64,000 bases of DNA from Ligilactobacillus ceti DSM 22408 (lineage in GTDB: Bacteria; Bacillota; Bacilli; Lactobacillales; Lactobacillaceae): positions 163,259-227,258 of the forward strand of contig NZ_KE383993.1 in assembly GCF_000423245.1 (NCBI RefSeq). The letters run 5' to 3'. Below the pieces are notes generated by a model that did not search any database, was not told the origin of the DNA, and worked only from the letters and a program-made list of their open reading frames with translations. Shown here in pieces: positions 17,500 to 26,225 of the stretch. The position numbers and the translations under genes were made by a program. Each line of letters opens with the position of its first letter. Positions within the stretch are counted from its first letter, which is position 1.

Positions 17500-18762
17500 T
17501 TAACGTTTGAAATCAACAATTTCATCATTGTCAATCTTAACTATTGTTTCACCTAATGTAGTATGAGCTAATACTTGACCTTTATGAATGGAGTAGTAAA
17601 CAGGAACTTGACGACGAATTGCATCATAGCCGTTTTCAGCAGGCAAGATGATTAAGTTACCAGGTTTGCCGACTTCAATTCCATACTGATCAGTAATATT
17701 GAGTGCTCGGGCTGAGTTCTTTGTAATTAAATCGAGTGATTGATTAATTTCGCTGTAACCCATTAATTGGCAGACATGTAATCCCATATGCAAGACTTGC
17801 AACATACTACCAGTTCCTAGTGGGTTCCAAGGATCAACGATATCATCATGACCAAAGCAGACATTGATATTGGCTGCTAACATTTCTTTGACACGTGTGA
17901 CACCACGGCGTTTTGGATAATCATCAAAACGACCTTGTAAGTGAATATTTACAAGTGGGTTGGCGATAAAGTTAATTCCACTCATTTTTAAGAGGCGGAA
18001 TAATTTATATGTGTATGCACCGTTGTAAGAGTGCATAGCTGTTGTGTGGCTAGCTGTGACTTTATGACCTATACCAGCTTCGTAAGCACGTGTGGCTAAA
18101 GTTTCTAAGAAGCGGGATTGTTCATCATCAATTTCATCACAGTGAACATCAATTAAAACGTCATATTTCAGTGCTAGTTTAACTATTTCGTTAATACTTT
18201 CTACACCGTATTCACGTGTGAATTCAAAGTGAGGAATAGCGCCTACTGCATCAGCACCGAGTTTCAATGCTTCTTCTAAAAGTTTTAAACCATTTGGATA
18301 AGATAAAATTCCTTCTTGAGGGAAAGCCACGATTTGCAATGTGACTTTATCTTTTAATTCTTCGCGTAATTCAATCATAGCTTTTAAAGCGATTAAGTTG
18401 GGATCAGTTGTATCAACGTGAGTCCGGATAAATTGAATACCATTAGCTACTTGCCAAGAGATAGCTTTGCGAGCACGGCGTTTAACATCTTCGGCCGTTA
18501 ACATTTCTTTTCGTTCTGACCAACGTTCAATCCCTTCAAAGAGGGTACCACTTTCATTCCAGTGTGGTTCACCAGCTGTGAGAGTTGTATCGAGGTGAAC
18601 ATGTGGTTCGATGAAAGGCGGAATTGTGAGATAACCTTTTGCGTCGATAATTTCTTCATCAGGCGCTGTGATTTCGGGTGCGATTTTTGTAATAATCCCG
18701 TCTTCAATTAAAATATCAACGGGTTGTTCTTGATTACGTAATTGAGCTTGTTTGATTAACAT
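17500..18762 (-). CDS. codA: Cytosine deaminase
   Basis: CodA hydrolyses cytosine to uracil and ammonia, feeding pyrimidine salvage. The 420-residue protein is an amidohydrolase barrel with the metal site EPHVHLD (near residue 55), [12 protein letters not shown], the histidine in [11 protein letters not shown], and the catalytic aspartate in [11 protein letters not shown]. The substrate call rests on these CodA-type motifs together with the codB gene directly upstream (35 bases). The ATG follows AGGAGGTTAGG. Antisense open frames within it are shadows. Confidence 0.93.
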   Translation of the reverse strand: MLIKQAQLRNQEQPVDILIEDGIITKIAPEITAPDEEIIDAKGYLTIPPFIEPHVHLDTTLTAGEPHWNESGTLFEGIERWSERKEMLTAEDVKRRARKAISWQVANGIQFIRTHVDTTDPNLIALKAMIELREELKDKVTLQIVAFPQEGILSYPNGLKLLEEALKLGADAVGAIPHFEFTREYGVESINEIVKLALKYDVLIDVHCDEIDDEQSRFLETLATRAYEAGIGHKVTASHTTAMHSYNGAYTYKLFRLLKMSGINFIANPLVNIHLQGRFDDYPKRRGVTRVKEMLAANINVCFGHDDIVDPWNPLGTGSMLQVLHMGLHVCQLMGYSEINQSLDLITKNSARALNITDQYGIEVGKPGNLIILPAENGYDAIRRQVPVYYSIHKGQVLAHTTLGETIVKIDNDEIVDFKR

Positions 18763-18797
18763 GAGTAGCCTAACCTCCTAATATTGAACTAATTCTA

Positions 18798-20063
18798 TTA
18801 TGCTTCAACTTTTTGGTTGTTTTCAACTGTTTTCTTCACAAAAACTTTTGTTAAGATGACATATGTGACAACTGCTGTGAGGACTGAGTTAACAGGTGTG
18901 ATTCCAGGGATTAAGTAAGCTCCTGCCACACCGGCTGCCCAAGCGATAATCGCGATTGGGTTGATGGCTTTGAATTTAGTTGTTTTAAAGTCAGCGTATT
19001 TACCACGTTTTACTAAGAAGAAGTCCGCGATTAAGATGGCACCTGCTGCTGGGATAAAGGAGTTAAGCATACTTAACCAAGTCATAAAGTTACTATATAA
19101 GATCATTGATAAGCAAGTTCCTAAGATTCCGTTGAAGATGACCATTCTGTTTTTAGGTTGTTTAGTAATGTTTGAAAATCCTAAACCGGATCCGTAAAGG
19201 GCGTTATCATTTGTTGTCCAGATGTTTAAGCCTAAGATAATAACTGCTGGGATGATTAAGCCTTGTGTAAACATAACTTCGGAAATATCTGCTTTTCCGG
19301 TTGCCATGGCTCCGATTGCGCCGAATGCTAGCATTAAAGAGTTACCGATTAAAAAGGCGATGACTGTTGTTGAAACGGCTGTTTTCTTGTTTTTAGAGAA
19401 GCGGGTAAAATCAGGTGTTAATGTTCCGCCGCTGATAAATGTTCCGACAACTGCTGCTAATGCGACATTCATAGACATTGAAGAGCCGTTCGAGTTTAAA
19501 GCGATTAATTCAGTTAATCCACCAGCGTCGACAATTGCTTTTCCGGCTGAAGTTGAACCGAGGATTGCGATAGCGGGTACGGCGATAATACTTAAGATGG
19601 TGAGTGATTTCATACCGAAGTAGGCGGTTGCTGTCATTAATAGGCCAGCGACGATGATTAAAAGCCAAACGTTTAAGCCGGTAACTTTTGCGACTGGGAT
19701 AGCGAACATGGCAACCCCAACGCCGAACCAACCAACTTGTGTGATGGAAACGAGGAATGAAACAAGGTAAGAACCTTTTTCGCCAAATGAGTAGCGAGCG
19801 AGTAAGTGAGTTGAAAGGCCAGTTGCTCCGGCCATATAAGATAATAGACCAGTGTAGATACATAGTAAGATATTTCCTAAAATAACGGCTTTGGCAAAAT
19901 CACCAAAACTAAGTTGGGTTCCGATATTTCCACCGGCGAGCATACTTCCTGAGAAGAAGGCGAAACCTAACATAACCATTAACATGGAGAAAAATTCTTT
20001 GCGAGCTCCTTGAGGGATAGCCTCTAAAGAGTAGTCGTGATCGATGTGCTGCTTGTTGTTCAT
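18798..20063 (-). CDS. codB: Cytosine permease
   Basis: A 421-residue membrane protein of the NCS1 (nucleobase:cation symporter) family with about twelve hydrophobic helices. The N-terminal segment DHDYSLEAIPQGARKEFFSML and GFAFFSGSMLAGGNIG are typical of CodB. It brings cytosine into the cell for CodA, its downstream partner. The ATG follows AGAAAGGAAG. Expression is likely set by the attenuator-type leader at 20101-20253. Confidence 0.92.
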   Translation of the reverse strand: MNNKQHIDHDYSLEAIPQGARKEFFSMLMVMLGFAFFSGSMLAGGNIGTQLSFGDFAKAVILGNILLCIYTGLLSYMAGATGLSTHLLARYSFGEKGSYLVSFLVSITQVGWFGVGVAMFAIPVAKVTGLNVWLLIIVAGLLMTATAYFGMKSLTILSIIAVPAIAILGSTSAGKAIVDAGGLTELIALNSNGSSMSMNVALAAVVGTFISGGTLTPDFTRFSKNKKTAVSTTVIAFLIGNSLMLAFGAIGAMATGKADISEVMFTQGLIIPAVIILGLNIWTTNDNALYGSGLGFSNITKQPKNRMVIFNGILGTCLSMILYSNFMTWLSMLNSFIPAAGAILIADFFLVKRGKYADFKTTKFKAINPIAIIAWAAGVAGAYLIPGITPVNSVLTAVVTYVILTKVFVKKTVENNQKVEA

Positions 20064-20100
20064 TGTAAAACTTCCTTTCTTTTTAAGTACCTAAAAAGAA

Positions 20101-20129
20101 AAACCCCTTGCAGAATTTGCAAGGGGTTT
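20101..20129 (-). terminator. Leader terminator (attenuator) of codBA
   Basis: On the minus strand AAACCCCTTGCA and TGCAAGGGGTTT form a strong hairpin followed by a T-run, 38 bases before codB. A terminator placed between promoter and gene indicates attenuation. Confidence 0.85.
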
Positions 20130-20220
20130 AGAATTTGCAACAAGAGACACAAAGCTACACTGAGGGCAACTTTATGTACACTGCGTCAAAATTACAATCT
20201 TTTATAATTTTCTTCCGAAA

Positions 20221-20253
20221 ACCTTGCCAGTTTCTCTGAACTGAATTAAAGGT
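20221..20253 (-). promoter_or_regulatory. PyrR-type RNA binding hairpin (anti-antiterminator) in the codBA leader
   Basis: The minus-strand RNA can fold ACCTT/AAGGT (lower stem), an internal loop, and CAGTT/AACTG (upper stem) closed by the hexaloop CAGAGA. The PyrR target has the same layout with the loop CNGNGA. The 3' arm contains GCAAGG, which is complementary to CCTTGC in the terminator's first arm and so could form the competing antiterminator. In known systems UMP/UTP-bound PyrR stabilises the hairpin and stops transcription. Inferred from structure and from the pyrimidine role of codBA. Confidence 0.65.
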
Positions 20254-20275
20254 ACTATATTTATTTGTTACAAGT

Positions 20276-20304
20276 AATCTAGCACGCTGTACGATTTTTG
20301 TAAA
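20276..20304 (-). promoter_or_regulatory. Promoter of codBA
   Basis: On the minus strand TTTACA (20304-20299) and TAGATT (20281-20276) are 17 bases apart. A transcript from here would begin just before the PyrR-type hairpin. No gene lies in the 356 bases between codB and the next gene; they hold this promoter and leader. Confidence 0.6.
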
Positions 20305-20419
20305 TAGCCAAATAAATATTGCAGACAACAGAAATAGGTTTGAGATACGTATAAAGCTTGATTTAATTATGTTTGTGGAACTTTTAATTTATGCAAAAAA
20401 ATTGTTACTTTGTACAAAA

Positions 20420-20722
20420 TTAACGGAAAAATAAATTGTTGTGGGCTGTTTTAAAACCTAAAATCCGTTTTTGATGTTGAGTTTTTGGAAAAATAACTTT
20501 AATTTGATAGTCTTGCCATTCGGTTGGTTGTTGAAATAAATCAGTAATCGTGAGGGCGTTTTGAGAACAACAAGTGGGTCCTTGATTACTAAAATAAATA
20601 ACTTTTTTATGCTGATCAGCGTTTAAAGTTGTGATAGGAAAAGACAACTGCTGATTACTGTAAAAAAGTTGGATTTCTGGTGGTAAATTATGGGTTAATA
20701 AGCGTAATTCAGAATAGTTCAT
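20420..20722 (-). CDS. Hypothetical protein
   Basis: A 100-residue protein of unknown function. I use the ATG at 20722 because it follows GGAGG; the frame is open for 16 codons upstream without a ribosome site. It is soluble, contains a pair of adjacent cysteines (PTCCSQNALT) and no signal peptide. It is transcribed away from rnz and towards codB, with no clear terminator behind it. Confidence 0.55.
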   Translation of the reverse strand: MNYSELRLLTHNLPPEIQLFYSNQQLSFPITTLNADQHKKVIYFSNQGPTCCSQNALTITDLFQQPTEWQDYQIKVIFPKTQHQKRILGFKTAHNNLFFR

Positions 20723-20815
20723 AAATAGCCTCCTGCAAGTAACGGTATCAAAAGTAATGTTGTTTTTCAATTAAAAGCAAATATAGTATTATTAGAAGTG
20801 AAGCTAGCATATTAA

Positions 20816-20844
20816 TTAACATCATTCATATGTTAAAATAATAT
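20816..20844 (+). promoter_or_regulatory. Possible promoter of rnz
   Basis: TTAACA (20816-20821) and TAATAT (20839-20844) are spaced by 17 bases, about 48 bases before rnz. Confidence 0.45.
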
Positions 20845-20892
20845 GATGTAAAGAAATTAAAAGAATGAATTTAGATAGGATTTTATATAAGA

Positions 20893-21828
20893 ATGGAAAT
20901 TGAATTTTTAGGAACGGGTGCTGGTTCACCCTCAAAAACACGTAATGTCACTGCAATCGCATTAAAACTATTAGCGGAATGTAACTCAATTTGGTTATTT
21001 GATGTTGGTGAAGGAACACAACACCAAATTTTAAAAACAAATATCCGTCCGCGAAAAGTTAATAAAATATTTATTACACATTTACATGGTGATCATATTT
21101 TTGGTTTGCCAGGCTTTTTAAGTAGCCGCTCTTTCCAAGGTGGCGAACAAATGGGGCCATTAACAATTTATGGACCAAAAGGTATCGAAAATTATGTGCG
21201 GACATCATTACAAGTGTCACAAACTAAGTTAACTTATAAAGTTAATTTTGTAGAAATCAAAGAAGAAGGCACTTTATTTGAAGATGATCATTTCAAAGTA
21301 ACTTGTCAAAAACTGGATCATCGGATCACATGTTTTGGTTATCGTGTGGAAGAAAAAGATTATCCGGGTGAATTGCTTGTGGATAAGTTAAGAGAGCAAC
21401 AAATTCCATCTGGTCCATTATACGGTCGTTTGAAAGCTGGAGAAGTGGTAACGTTAGAAGATGGCCGAGTAATCGATGGAAAAGATTTTATTGGTGAAGC
21501 TAAAAAGGGTCGGACAGTTACGATTTTAGGTGATACACGTCAAATCGCTAGTGTTGCTGAACTCGCCCAAGATGCTGATGTTTTAGTGCATGAAAGTACT
21601 TTTGGTAAAGACGAAGCACGTTTAGCACATAATTATTATCATTCGACATGTGTCCAAGCTGCCGAAGTGGCGAAAGAAGCACGTGTCCAAAAATTACTTT
21701 TAACTCATATTTCAGCACGTTATGTAGGGTATTTAGCCCAACATTTAGAAAATGATGCCCAAAAAGTATTTGAAAATACAAAAGTAGTGAAAGATTTTTA
21801 TGTTGAAGATGTTGAATTTAGAAAATAA
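20893..21828 (+). CDS. rnz: Ribonuclease Z
   Basis: RNase Z removes the 3' trailer from tRNA precursors that lack an encoded CCA. The beta-lactamase-fold metal site [14 protein letters not shown] lies near residue 62, further ligands are in KLDHR, LGDTR and THISARY, and the family's N-terminal [14 protein letters not shown] is present. Length (311) is normal for the short form. The SDR gene follows after 15 bases, as rnz and yqjQ do in Bacillus. Confidence 0.96.
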   Translation: MEIEFLGTGAGSPSKTRNVTAIALKLLAECNSIWLFDVGEGTQHQILKTNIRPRKVNKIFITHLHGDHIFGLPGFLSSRSFQGGEQMGPLTIYGPKGIENYVRTSLQVSQTKLTYKVNFVEIKEEGTLFEDDHFKVTCQKLDHRITCFGYRVEEKDYPGELLVDKLREQQIPSGPLYGRLKAGEVVTLEDGRVIDGKDFIGEAKKGRTVTILGDTRQIASVAELAQDADVLVHESTFGKDEARLAHNYYHSTCVQAAEVAKEARVQKLLLTHISARYVGYLAQHLENDAQKVFENTKVVKDFYVEDVEFRK

Positions 21829-21843
21829 AGGAGCGTTTTTAAG

Positions 21844-22653
21844 ATGAAAGGTTATAAACAGTTAAAAGATTTACGCGGTAAAGTTGTTGTTATTACAGGT
21901 GCTTCATCTGGATTAGGTGAAAAAATTGCTTATAATGCAGCCAGTCGTGGTGCGATTGTTGTGGGATGTGCGCGCAACTTTACGAAACTTGAAAAAGTTA
22001 TGCGGACTTGTGAAGAATTATCTGGTCAACCAGCTCATATTTATACTTTAGATGTTAGTCAACCAAATCAAATTGATCGAGTTGTTGCTAAAATCGAAAC
22101 TGAAGTCGGTCCAATTGCCGTTTTAGTGAATAGTGCCGGTTTTGGTTTAATGGAAGAAGCTTTAAAAATTGAACGTCCAGTGACTGAAGATATGTTCCGT
22201 GTTAATGTTTTGGGATTGATTTATATGACACAAAATGTTGCTTTACACATGGCGGAACGTCGTTGTGGTGCAATTATTAATATTGCTTCGATGGCTGGTA
22301 AAATTTCAACACCAAAATCATCTGTTTATTCAGCAACGAAAGCAGCTGTCTTAGGCTATTCCAATTCATTACGATTAGAATTAAAACCATTAGGAATTTC
22401 TGTTTTAACAGTTAATCCTGGACCAATTGCGACAAACTTTTTCAATATTGCGGATAAATCTGGTAAGTACTTAGATAGTTTAGGCAATGTTGTTTTAGAC
22501 CCTGTTGTAGTGGCTGACAAGATTATGCGCACGATTGGTACAAATAAGCGTGAAGTTAATGTTCCTTATATTATGGAATTAGGTCATCACGTTTATCAAA
22601 TGTTTCCACATTTTGGGGACTTTTTAACAAATGGAATCTTTAATAAAAAATAA
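21844..22653 (+). CDS. Short-chain dehydrogenase/reductase (YqjQ-like)
   Basis: A classical SDR of 269 residues. It has the NAD(P)-binding loop TGASSGLGEKIA near residue 20, NSAGFG, the catalytic serine in NIASMAG, and the YSATK motif with active-site Tyr and Lys. The C-terminal extension and the place behind rnz match YqjQ of Bacillus. The substrate is unknown. The ATG follows AAAGGAGCG. Confidence 0.85.
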   Translation: MKGYKQLKDLRGKVVVITGASSGLGEKIAYNAASRGAIVVGCARNFTKLEKVMRTCEELSGQPAHIYTLDVSQPNQIDRVVAKIETEVGPIAVLVNSAGFGLMEEALKIERPVTEDMFRVNVLGLIYMTQNVALHMAERRCGAIINIASMAGKISTPKSSVYSATKAAVLGYSNSLRLELKPLGISVLTVNPGPIATNFFNIADKSGKYLDSLGNVVLDPVVVADKIMRTIGTNKREVNVPYIMELGHHVYQMFPHFGDFLTNGIFNKK

Positions 22654-22670
22654 GAGTGAGGGGATTAATG

Positions 22671-23015
22671 ATGAAAAATCAAATACGTTTAATTGTTGGT
22701 GCAATTTTGATTTTAATTATTGTGATTTTTTCTTGGATGAATGCGCAACCTGTAACGGTTAATTTCGCATTTCAAGAAATTACATTACCATTAGTTATTG
22801 TGCTAGTCGGATGTGTTGTTTTCGGGATTTTAATTGCGATGGTCTTTTCTATGGCAACAATTTATAAATTGAAAAGCAAATTAAAAGAAATAACGAAACG
22901 CATGAACGCATTAGATGCAATGCAACGTGGGGGACAAGAAACAAAAACAACTGAACATAAACATGTGGAAATTGTGAAAGAACCACAAAAATCAGTTCCA
23001 ACAACTAAGGAGTAG
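22671..23015 (+). CDS. LapA-domain membrane protein
   Basis: A small membrane protein of the LapA/DUF1049 family. Two hydrophobic helices (about residues 4-22 and 37-60) enclose the short conserved stretch SWMNAQPVTVNFAF, and a charged cytoplasmic tail follows. In other bacteria LapA-like proteins are linked to envelope assembly; the role here is unknown. ATGs at 22668 and 22671 follow GAGGGG; I choose the second. The recJ start lies within two bases of the stop. Confidence 0.75.
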   Translation: MKNQIRLIVGAILILIIVIFSWMNAQPVTVNFAFQEITLPLVIVLVGCVVFGILIAMVFSMATIYKLKSKLKEITKRMNALDAMQRGGQETKTTEHKHVEIVKEPQKSVPTTKE

Positions 23016-23016
23016 A

Positions 23017-25350
23017 GTGTTAGTGGTAAAACAAAAATATAATTGGCAAACTAGCACAAAAAGTGATCAAGCTTTAATTACAGAATTAGCGCAAGCAACT
23101 GACTTATCACCAGTTTTGTGTGAATTGTTAGTGCAAAAAGGTTATCAAACACCGGAAGCAATTCAAAAGTTTATCCAACCAAGTGAAAAAAATTTATACG
23201 ATCCTTACTTGATGCATGATATGGCGGTCGGTGTTGAACGGATTCGTCAAGCAATCTATGAACAAGAAAAGATAGTGATTTATGGAGATTATGATGCTGA
23301 TGGAATTACTAGTACATCAGTTATGTATGAAACACTAGAACAACTCGGTGCGGTTGTGGAATATTATATTCCTGATCGTTTTACTGATGGTTATGGTCCA
23401 AATAAAGCTGTTTATCAGTATTTAATTGATATGGGAGCACAATTAATTATTACTGTTGATAATGGTGTTTCCGGAGCAGAAGCCATTTCTTATGCGAAAA
23501 GTCGGGGCGTCGATGTTGTGGTGACTGATCACCATGAATTACCGCAAGAATTGCCTACTGATGCAGTCGCGATTATTCACCCACGTCATCCGCAAGGAGA
23601 ATATCCTTTTGGTGATTTGGCAGGTGTTGGGGTAGCTTTTAAAGTAGCAACAGCTTTATTAGAAGGTCCACCAAGTGATTTGTTGGATTTAGTTGCGATT
23701 GGGACTGTGGCAGATTTAGTTTCATTAACTGATGAAAATCGTGCTTTAGTGAAATTTGGGATCAACGCTTTACAAAATACGTATCGTTCTGGCTTGTTAG
23801 CTTTATTCGCTAAAGGTCAAATTGAACAGGCTACAATCGATGAAGTGGCGATTGGTTTTAAACTGGCACCACGTTTAAATGCATTAGGTCGTATGGAAAG
23901 TGGTCAAATTGGTGTTGAATTATTAACGTCACTCGATGATGAACGGGTTGAAGAAATTGCAGAACATGTGCAAACATTAAATAATCAACGGATTGAGATT
24001 GTAGATGCTATTACACAGGCTGCTTTACAACAAGCCCAACAACAAAGTGATCATTTGATTAATGTAGTCTGGCAAGAAAACTGGCATGAAGGTGTTTTAG
24101 GAATTGTAGCTAGTCGATTGGTTGAAGCAACTAATAAACCGACGCTAGTCTTGAATTATGATCCAGAAAAAGAACTCTTAAAAGGTTCTGGGCGATCAGT
24201 TGCTGGTTTTAATTTATATCAAGGTTTAGATCCTCATCGTGATTTGTTAACAAGTTTCGGTGGACATCATATGGCTTGTGGCTTAACCGTTGCGAAAGAT
24301 CAAATAGAAAATTTAATTGCTATTTTAGAAGAGGAAGCACAAAAGCAAGAATTAACTACAGAACAAAAATCAGACTTACAATTAGCTGGAGATTTAACAT
24401 TAGCTGAGGTTGATTTAGATTTGTTGGCTGAAATAGAAAAGTTAAAACCATATGGTACTGATAATGAGCAACCATATTTCGCTTTTCATGATTATCGAAT
24501 TGAACAGGCACAAATCGTTGGTAAGAACCAAAATTGTTTAAGATTAATGCTGAGTGCGACTAATCAACAAAAAATTACAGCGATTGGATTTTCGCTTCCA
24601 GATGCAACTTTACAAAAAATTGTACAACAACCTAACGGTACAAAAATCGTTGGTTCCTTGAATAAGAATGTTTGGAAGAATAATGTTAGTGCGCAAATTA
24701 TGTTAAAAGACGTTGCTTATGAGGGGATTTATTTTAACGATTTACGTGAACAACCACTAACAACCCAAAGTTTTCAACAACCGGGGACATATTTATTCTT
24801 TGATACGAAAAAGTATCAAGCTTTAAAACAACAAGTTCCTACCGCTGAGAATTTAGTATTAGCACAACAAGTTATTCAACAAGGTGAAACTATTACGACA
24901 GAGCAATTAACGATTGTGGATTTACCTGCTGATTTAACAGAAATTGCGCAAGTGTTACCAATGTTTCAAACGAAAGAATTGAGTTTGTATGGTTATCATC
25001 AAGAAAAAGTGTACCTGATGCCCATGCCAACTAGAGAAGATTTTTCGAAATTATATCGTTTTGTAATGAGTCAAACTGATTTTAATTTACGAACGGATTT
25101 AACAAAACTTGAGAATTATTTAAAAATAAAAAAAGAATTACTTATTTTCATGATAAAGGTGTTTTTTGAAGTCGGATTTGTTAGAATAGAAGATGGTTTA
25201 ATGACCGGTAATAAAAATGCGAGTTATCATAAATTAGAAACAACTACTGCTTATCGTCAGCGTTTAAGTCAAATTGAAGTGCAAGAATTATTATTGCAAA
25301 AACAAAGTAACGAAATAGCAGCGTTTTTAGGTCAATATCTTAATAAGTAA
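23017..25350 (+). CDS. recJ: Single-stranded-DNA-specific exonuclease RecJ
   Basis: RecJ degrades single-stranded DNA 5'-3' in recombination and mismatch repair. The DHH phosphoesterase core is visible as YGDYDADGITS (near residue 88), TDHHELP, and GTVADLVSL. The DHHA1 part carries GSGRSVAGFNLYQGL and FGGHHMACG. A long C-terminal region, typical of Firmicutes, brings the length to 777. The start is GTG at 23017 behind AAGGAG, which overlaps the lapA stop; GTG at 23023 is an alternative. Confidence 0.94.
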   Translation: MLVVKQKYNWQTSTKSDQALITELAQATDLSPVLCELLVQKGYQTPEAIQKFIQPSEKNLYDPYLMHDMAVGVERIRQAIYEQEKIVIYGDYDADGITSTSVMYETLEQLGAVVEYYIPDRFTDGYGPNKAVYQYLIDMGAQLIITVDNGVSGAEAISYAKSRGVDVVVTDHHELPQELPTDAVAIIHPRHPQGEYPFGDLAGVGVAFKVATALLEGPPSDLLDLVAIGTVADLVSLTDENRALVKFGINALQNTYRSGLLALFAKGQIEQATIDEVAIGFKLAPRLNALGRMESGQIGVELLTSLDDERVEEIAEHVQTLNNQRIEIVDAITQAALQQAQQQSDHLINVVWQENWHEGVLGIVASRLVEATNKPTLVLNYDPEKELLKGSGRSVAGFNLYQGLDPHRDLLTSFGGHHMACGLTVAKDQIENLIAILEEEAQKQELTTEQKSDLQLAGDLTLAEVDLDLLAEIEKLKPYGTDNEQPYFAFHDYRIEQAQIVGKNQNCLRLMLSATNQQKITAIGFSLPDATLQKIVQQPNGTKIVGSLNKNVWKNNVSAQIMLKDVAYEGIYFNDLREQPLTTQSFQQPGTYLFFDTKKYQALKQQVPTAENLVLAQQVIQQGETITTEQLTIVDLPADLTEIAQVLPMFQTKELSLYGYHQEKVYLMPMPTREDFSKLYRFVMSQTDFNLRTDLTKLENYLKIKKELLIFMIKVFFEVGFVRIEDGLMTGNKNASYHKLETTTAYRQRLSQIEVQELLLQKQSNEIAAFLGQYLNK

Positions 25351-25374
25351 GAATTTAAAAGGAGCAATATTTAA

Positions 25375-25890
25375 ATGTTAGATTTAAAAAATTATGTCGC
25401 AAGTATTCCAGATTACCCAGAAAAAGGGATTGTCTTTCGCGATATTTCCCCATTAATGGCTGATGGTGAAGCATACCGTCAAGCAACAGATAAAATTTTC
25501 CAATTCGCTAAAGATAAAGGCGTGGATATGATTGTTGGACCTGAAGCTCGTGGTTTCATCATTGGTTGTCCAGTCGCTTATGATTTAGGTGTTGGATTTG
25601 CCCCAGCTCGTAAAAAAGGTAAATTACCTCGTGAAACAGTTATGTCAGAATATGACTTAGAATATGGTACATCAGCATTATACATGCACAAAGATGCAAT
25701 CAAACCTGGTCAAAAAGTTTTAGTATGTGATGACTTATTGGCAACAGGTGGTACAATTCAAGCAACAATCGACTTAGTTGAACAATTAGGTGGCGAAGTT
25801 GTTGGTTGTGCATTCTTAATCGAATTAGAAGATCTTAAAGGTCGCGATAAGATTAAAGGATACGACGTTTTAGCATTAATGCAATATTAA
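25375..25890 (+). CDS. apt: Adenine phosphoribosyltransferase
   Basis: Apt makes AMP from adenine and PRPP. The 171-residue protein shows the PRPP-binding loop [13 protein letters not shown] near residue 121 and the N-terminal [18 protein letters not shown] that is nearly invariant in the family. It is placed behind recJ, as in Bacillus and lactobacilli. The ATG follows AAAGGAGC. Confidence 0.97.
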   Translation: MLDLKNYVASIPDYPEKGIVFRDISPLMADGEAYRQATDKIFQFAKDKGVDMIVGPEARGFIIGCPVAYDLGVGFAPARKKGKLPRETVMSEYDLEYGTSALYMHKDAIKPGQKVLVCDDLLATGGTIQATIDLVEQLGGEVVGCAFLIELEDLKGRDKIKGYDVLALMQY

Positions 25891-25898
25891 GAAAGTGA

Positions 25899-25925
25899 AG
25901 CTCGCTTAGTCGGGCTCCTTTTTTT
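25899..25925 (+). terminator. Terminator after apt
   Basis: AGCTCG and CGGGCT form a short stem with one G-U pair, followed by seven Ts. Confidence 0.65.
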
Positions 25926-25969
25926 GATAAAATAAATTTTAATATTTAATAAAATTAAAGTTTAAAGAA

Positions 25970-25998
25970 TTGAGTTAGACTCTTTTTCGGCGTATGCT
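25970..25998 (+). promoter_or_regulatory. Possible promoter of the dlt operon
   Basis: TTGAGT (25970-25975) and TATGCT (25993-25998) with 17 bases between, 60 bases before dltX. Confidence 0.5.
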
Positions 25999-26057
25999 AA
26001 TAATTATTGGAGTTTAGTAATGTCGATTAAGACAAGTCATAAAATAAGGAGAATTAC

Positions 26058-26207
26058 ATGAAAAAAGCTTGGAACAAGTTACGCGAAAATACAATAGCTT
26101 CTTTTATTGTACGGACCGTATTTTATCTTGCGATAATGTTCTTATTAGTATATCTATATAGTTATAGTGGTGTTAACCAACCACACTTTATTTATAATGA
26201 ATTTTAG
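26058..26207 (+). CDS. dltX: Teichoic acid D-Ala incorporation protein DltX
   Basis: A 49-residue single-helix membrane protein that ends in the invariant FIYNEF motif of DltX. The ATG follows AAGGAG. DltX lies first in the dlt operon of Firmicutes and works with DltB and DltD in moving D-alanine to teichoic acid outside the membrane. Its C-terminal motif is thought to act on the D-alanyl group. dltA starts 18 bases later. Confidence 0.93.
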   Translation: MKKAWNKLRENTIASFIVRTVFYLAIMFLLVYLYSYSGVNQPHFIYNEF

Positions 26208-26225
26208 TTTGGAGACGTGTTAGCA

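Noticed and set aside
18961..19623. Plus-strand open frames inside codB
   Set aside because: They lack ribosome sites and lie antisense to a clear permease gene with normal codon use; they are shadows.
20101..20280. T-box, TPP or purine riboswitch in the codBA leader
   Set aside because: No T-box sequence, no TPP motif and no purine aptamer core could be found. The hexaloop hairpin plus competing terminator fits PyrR better.
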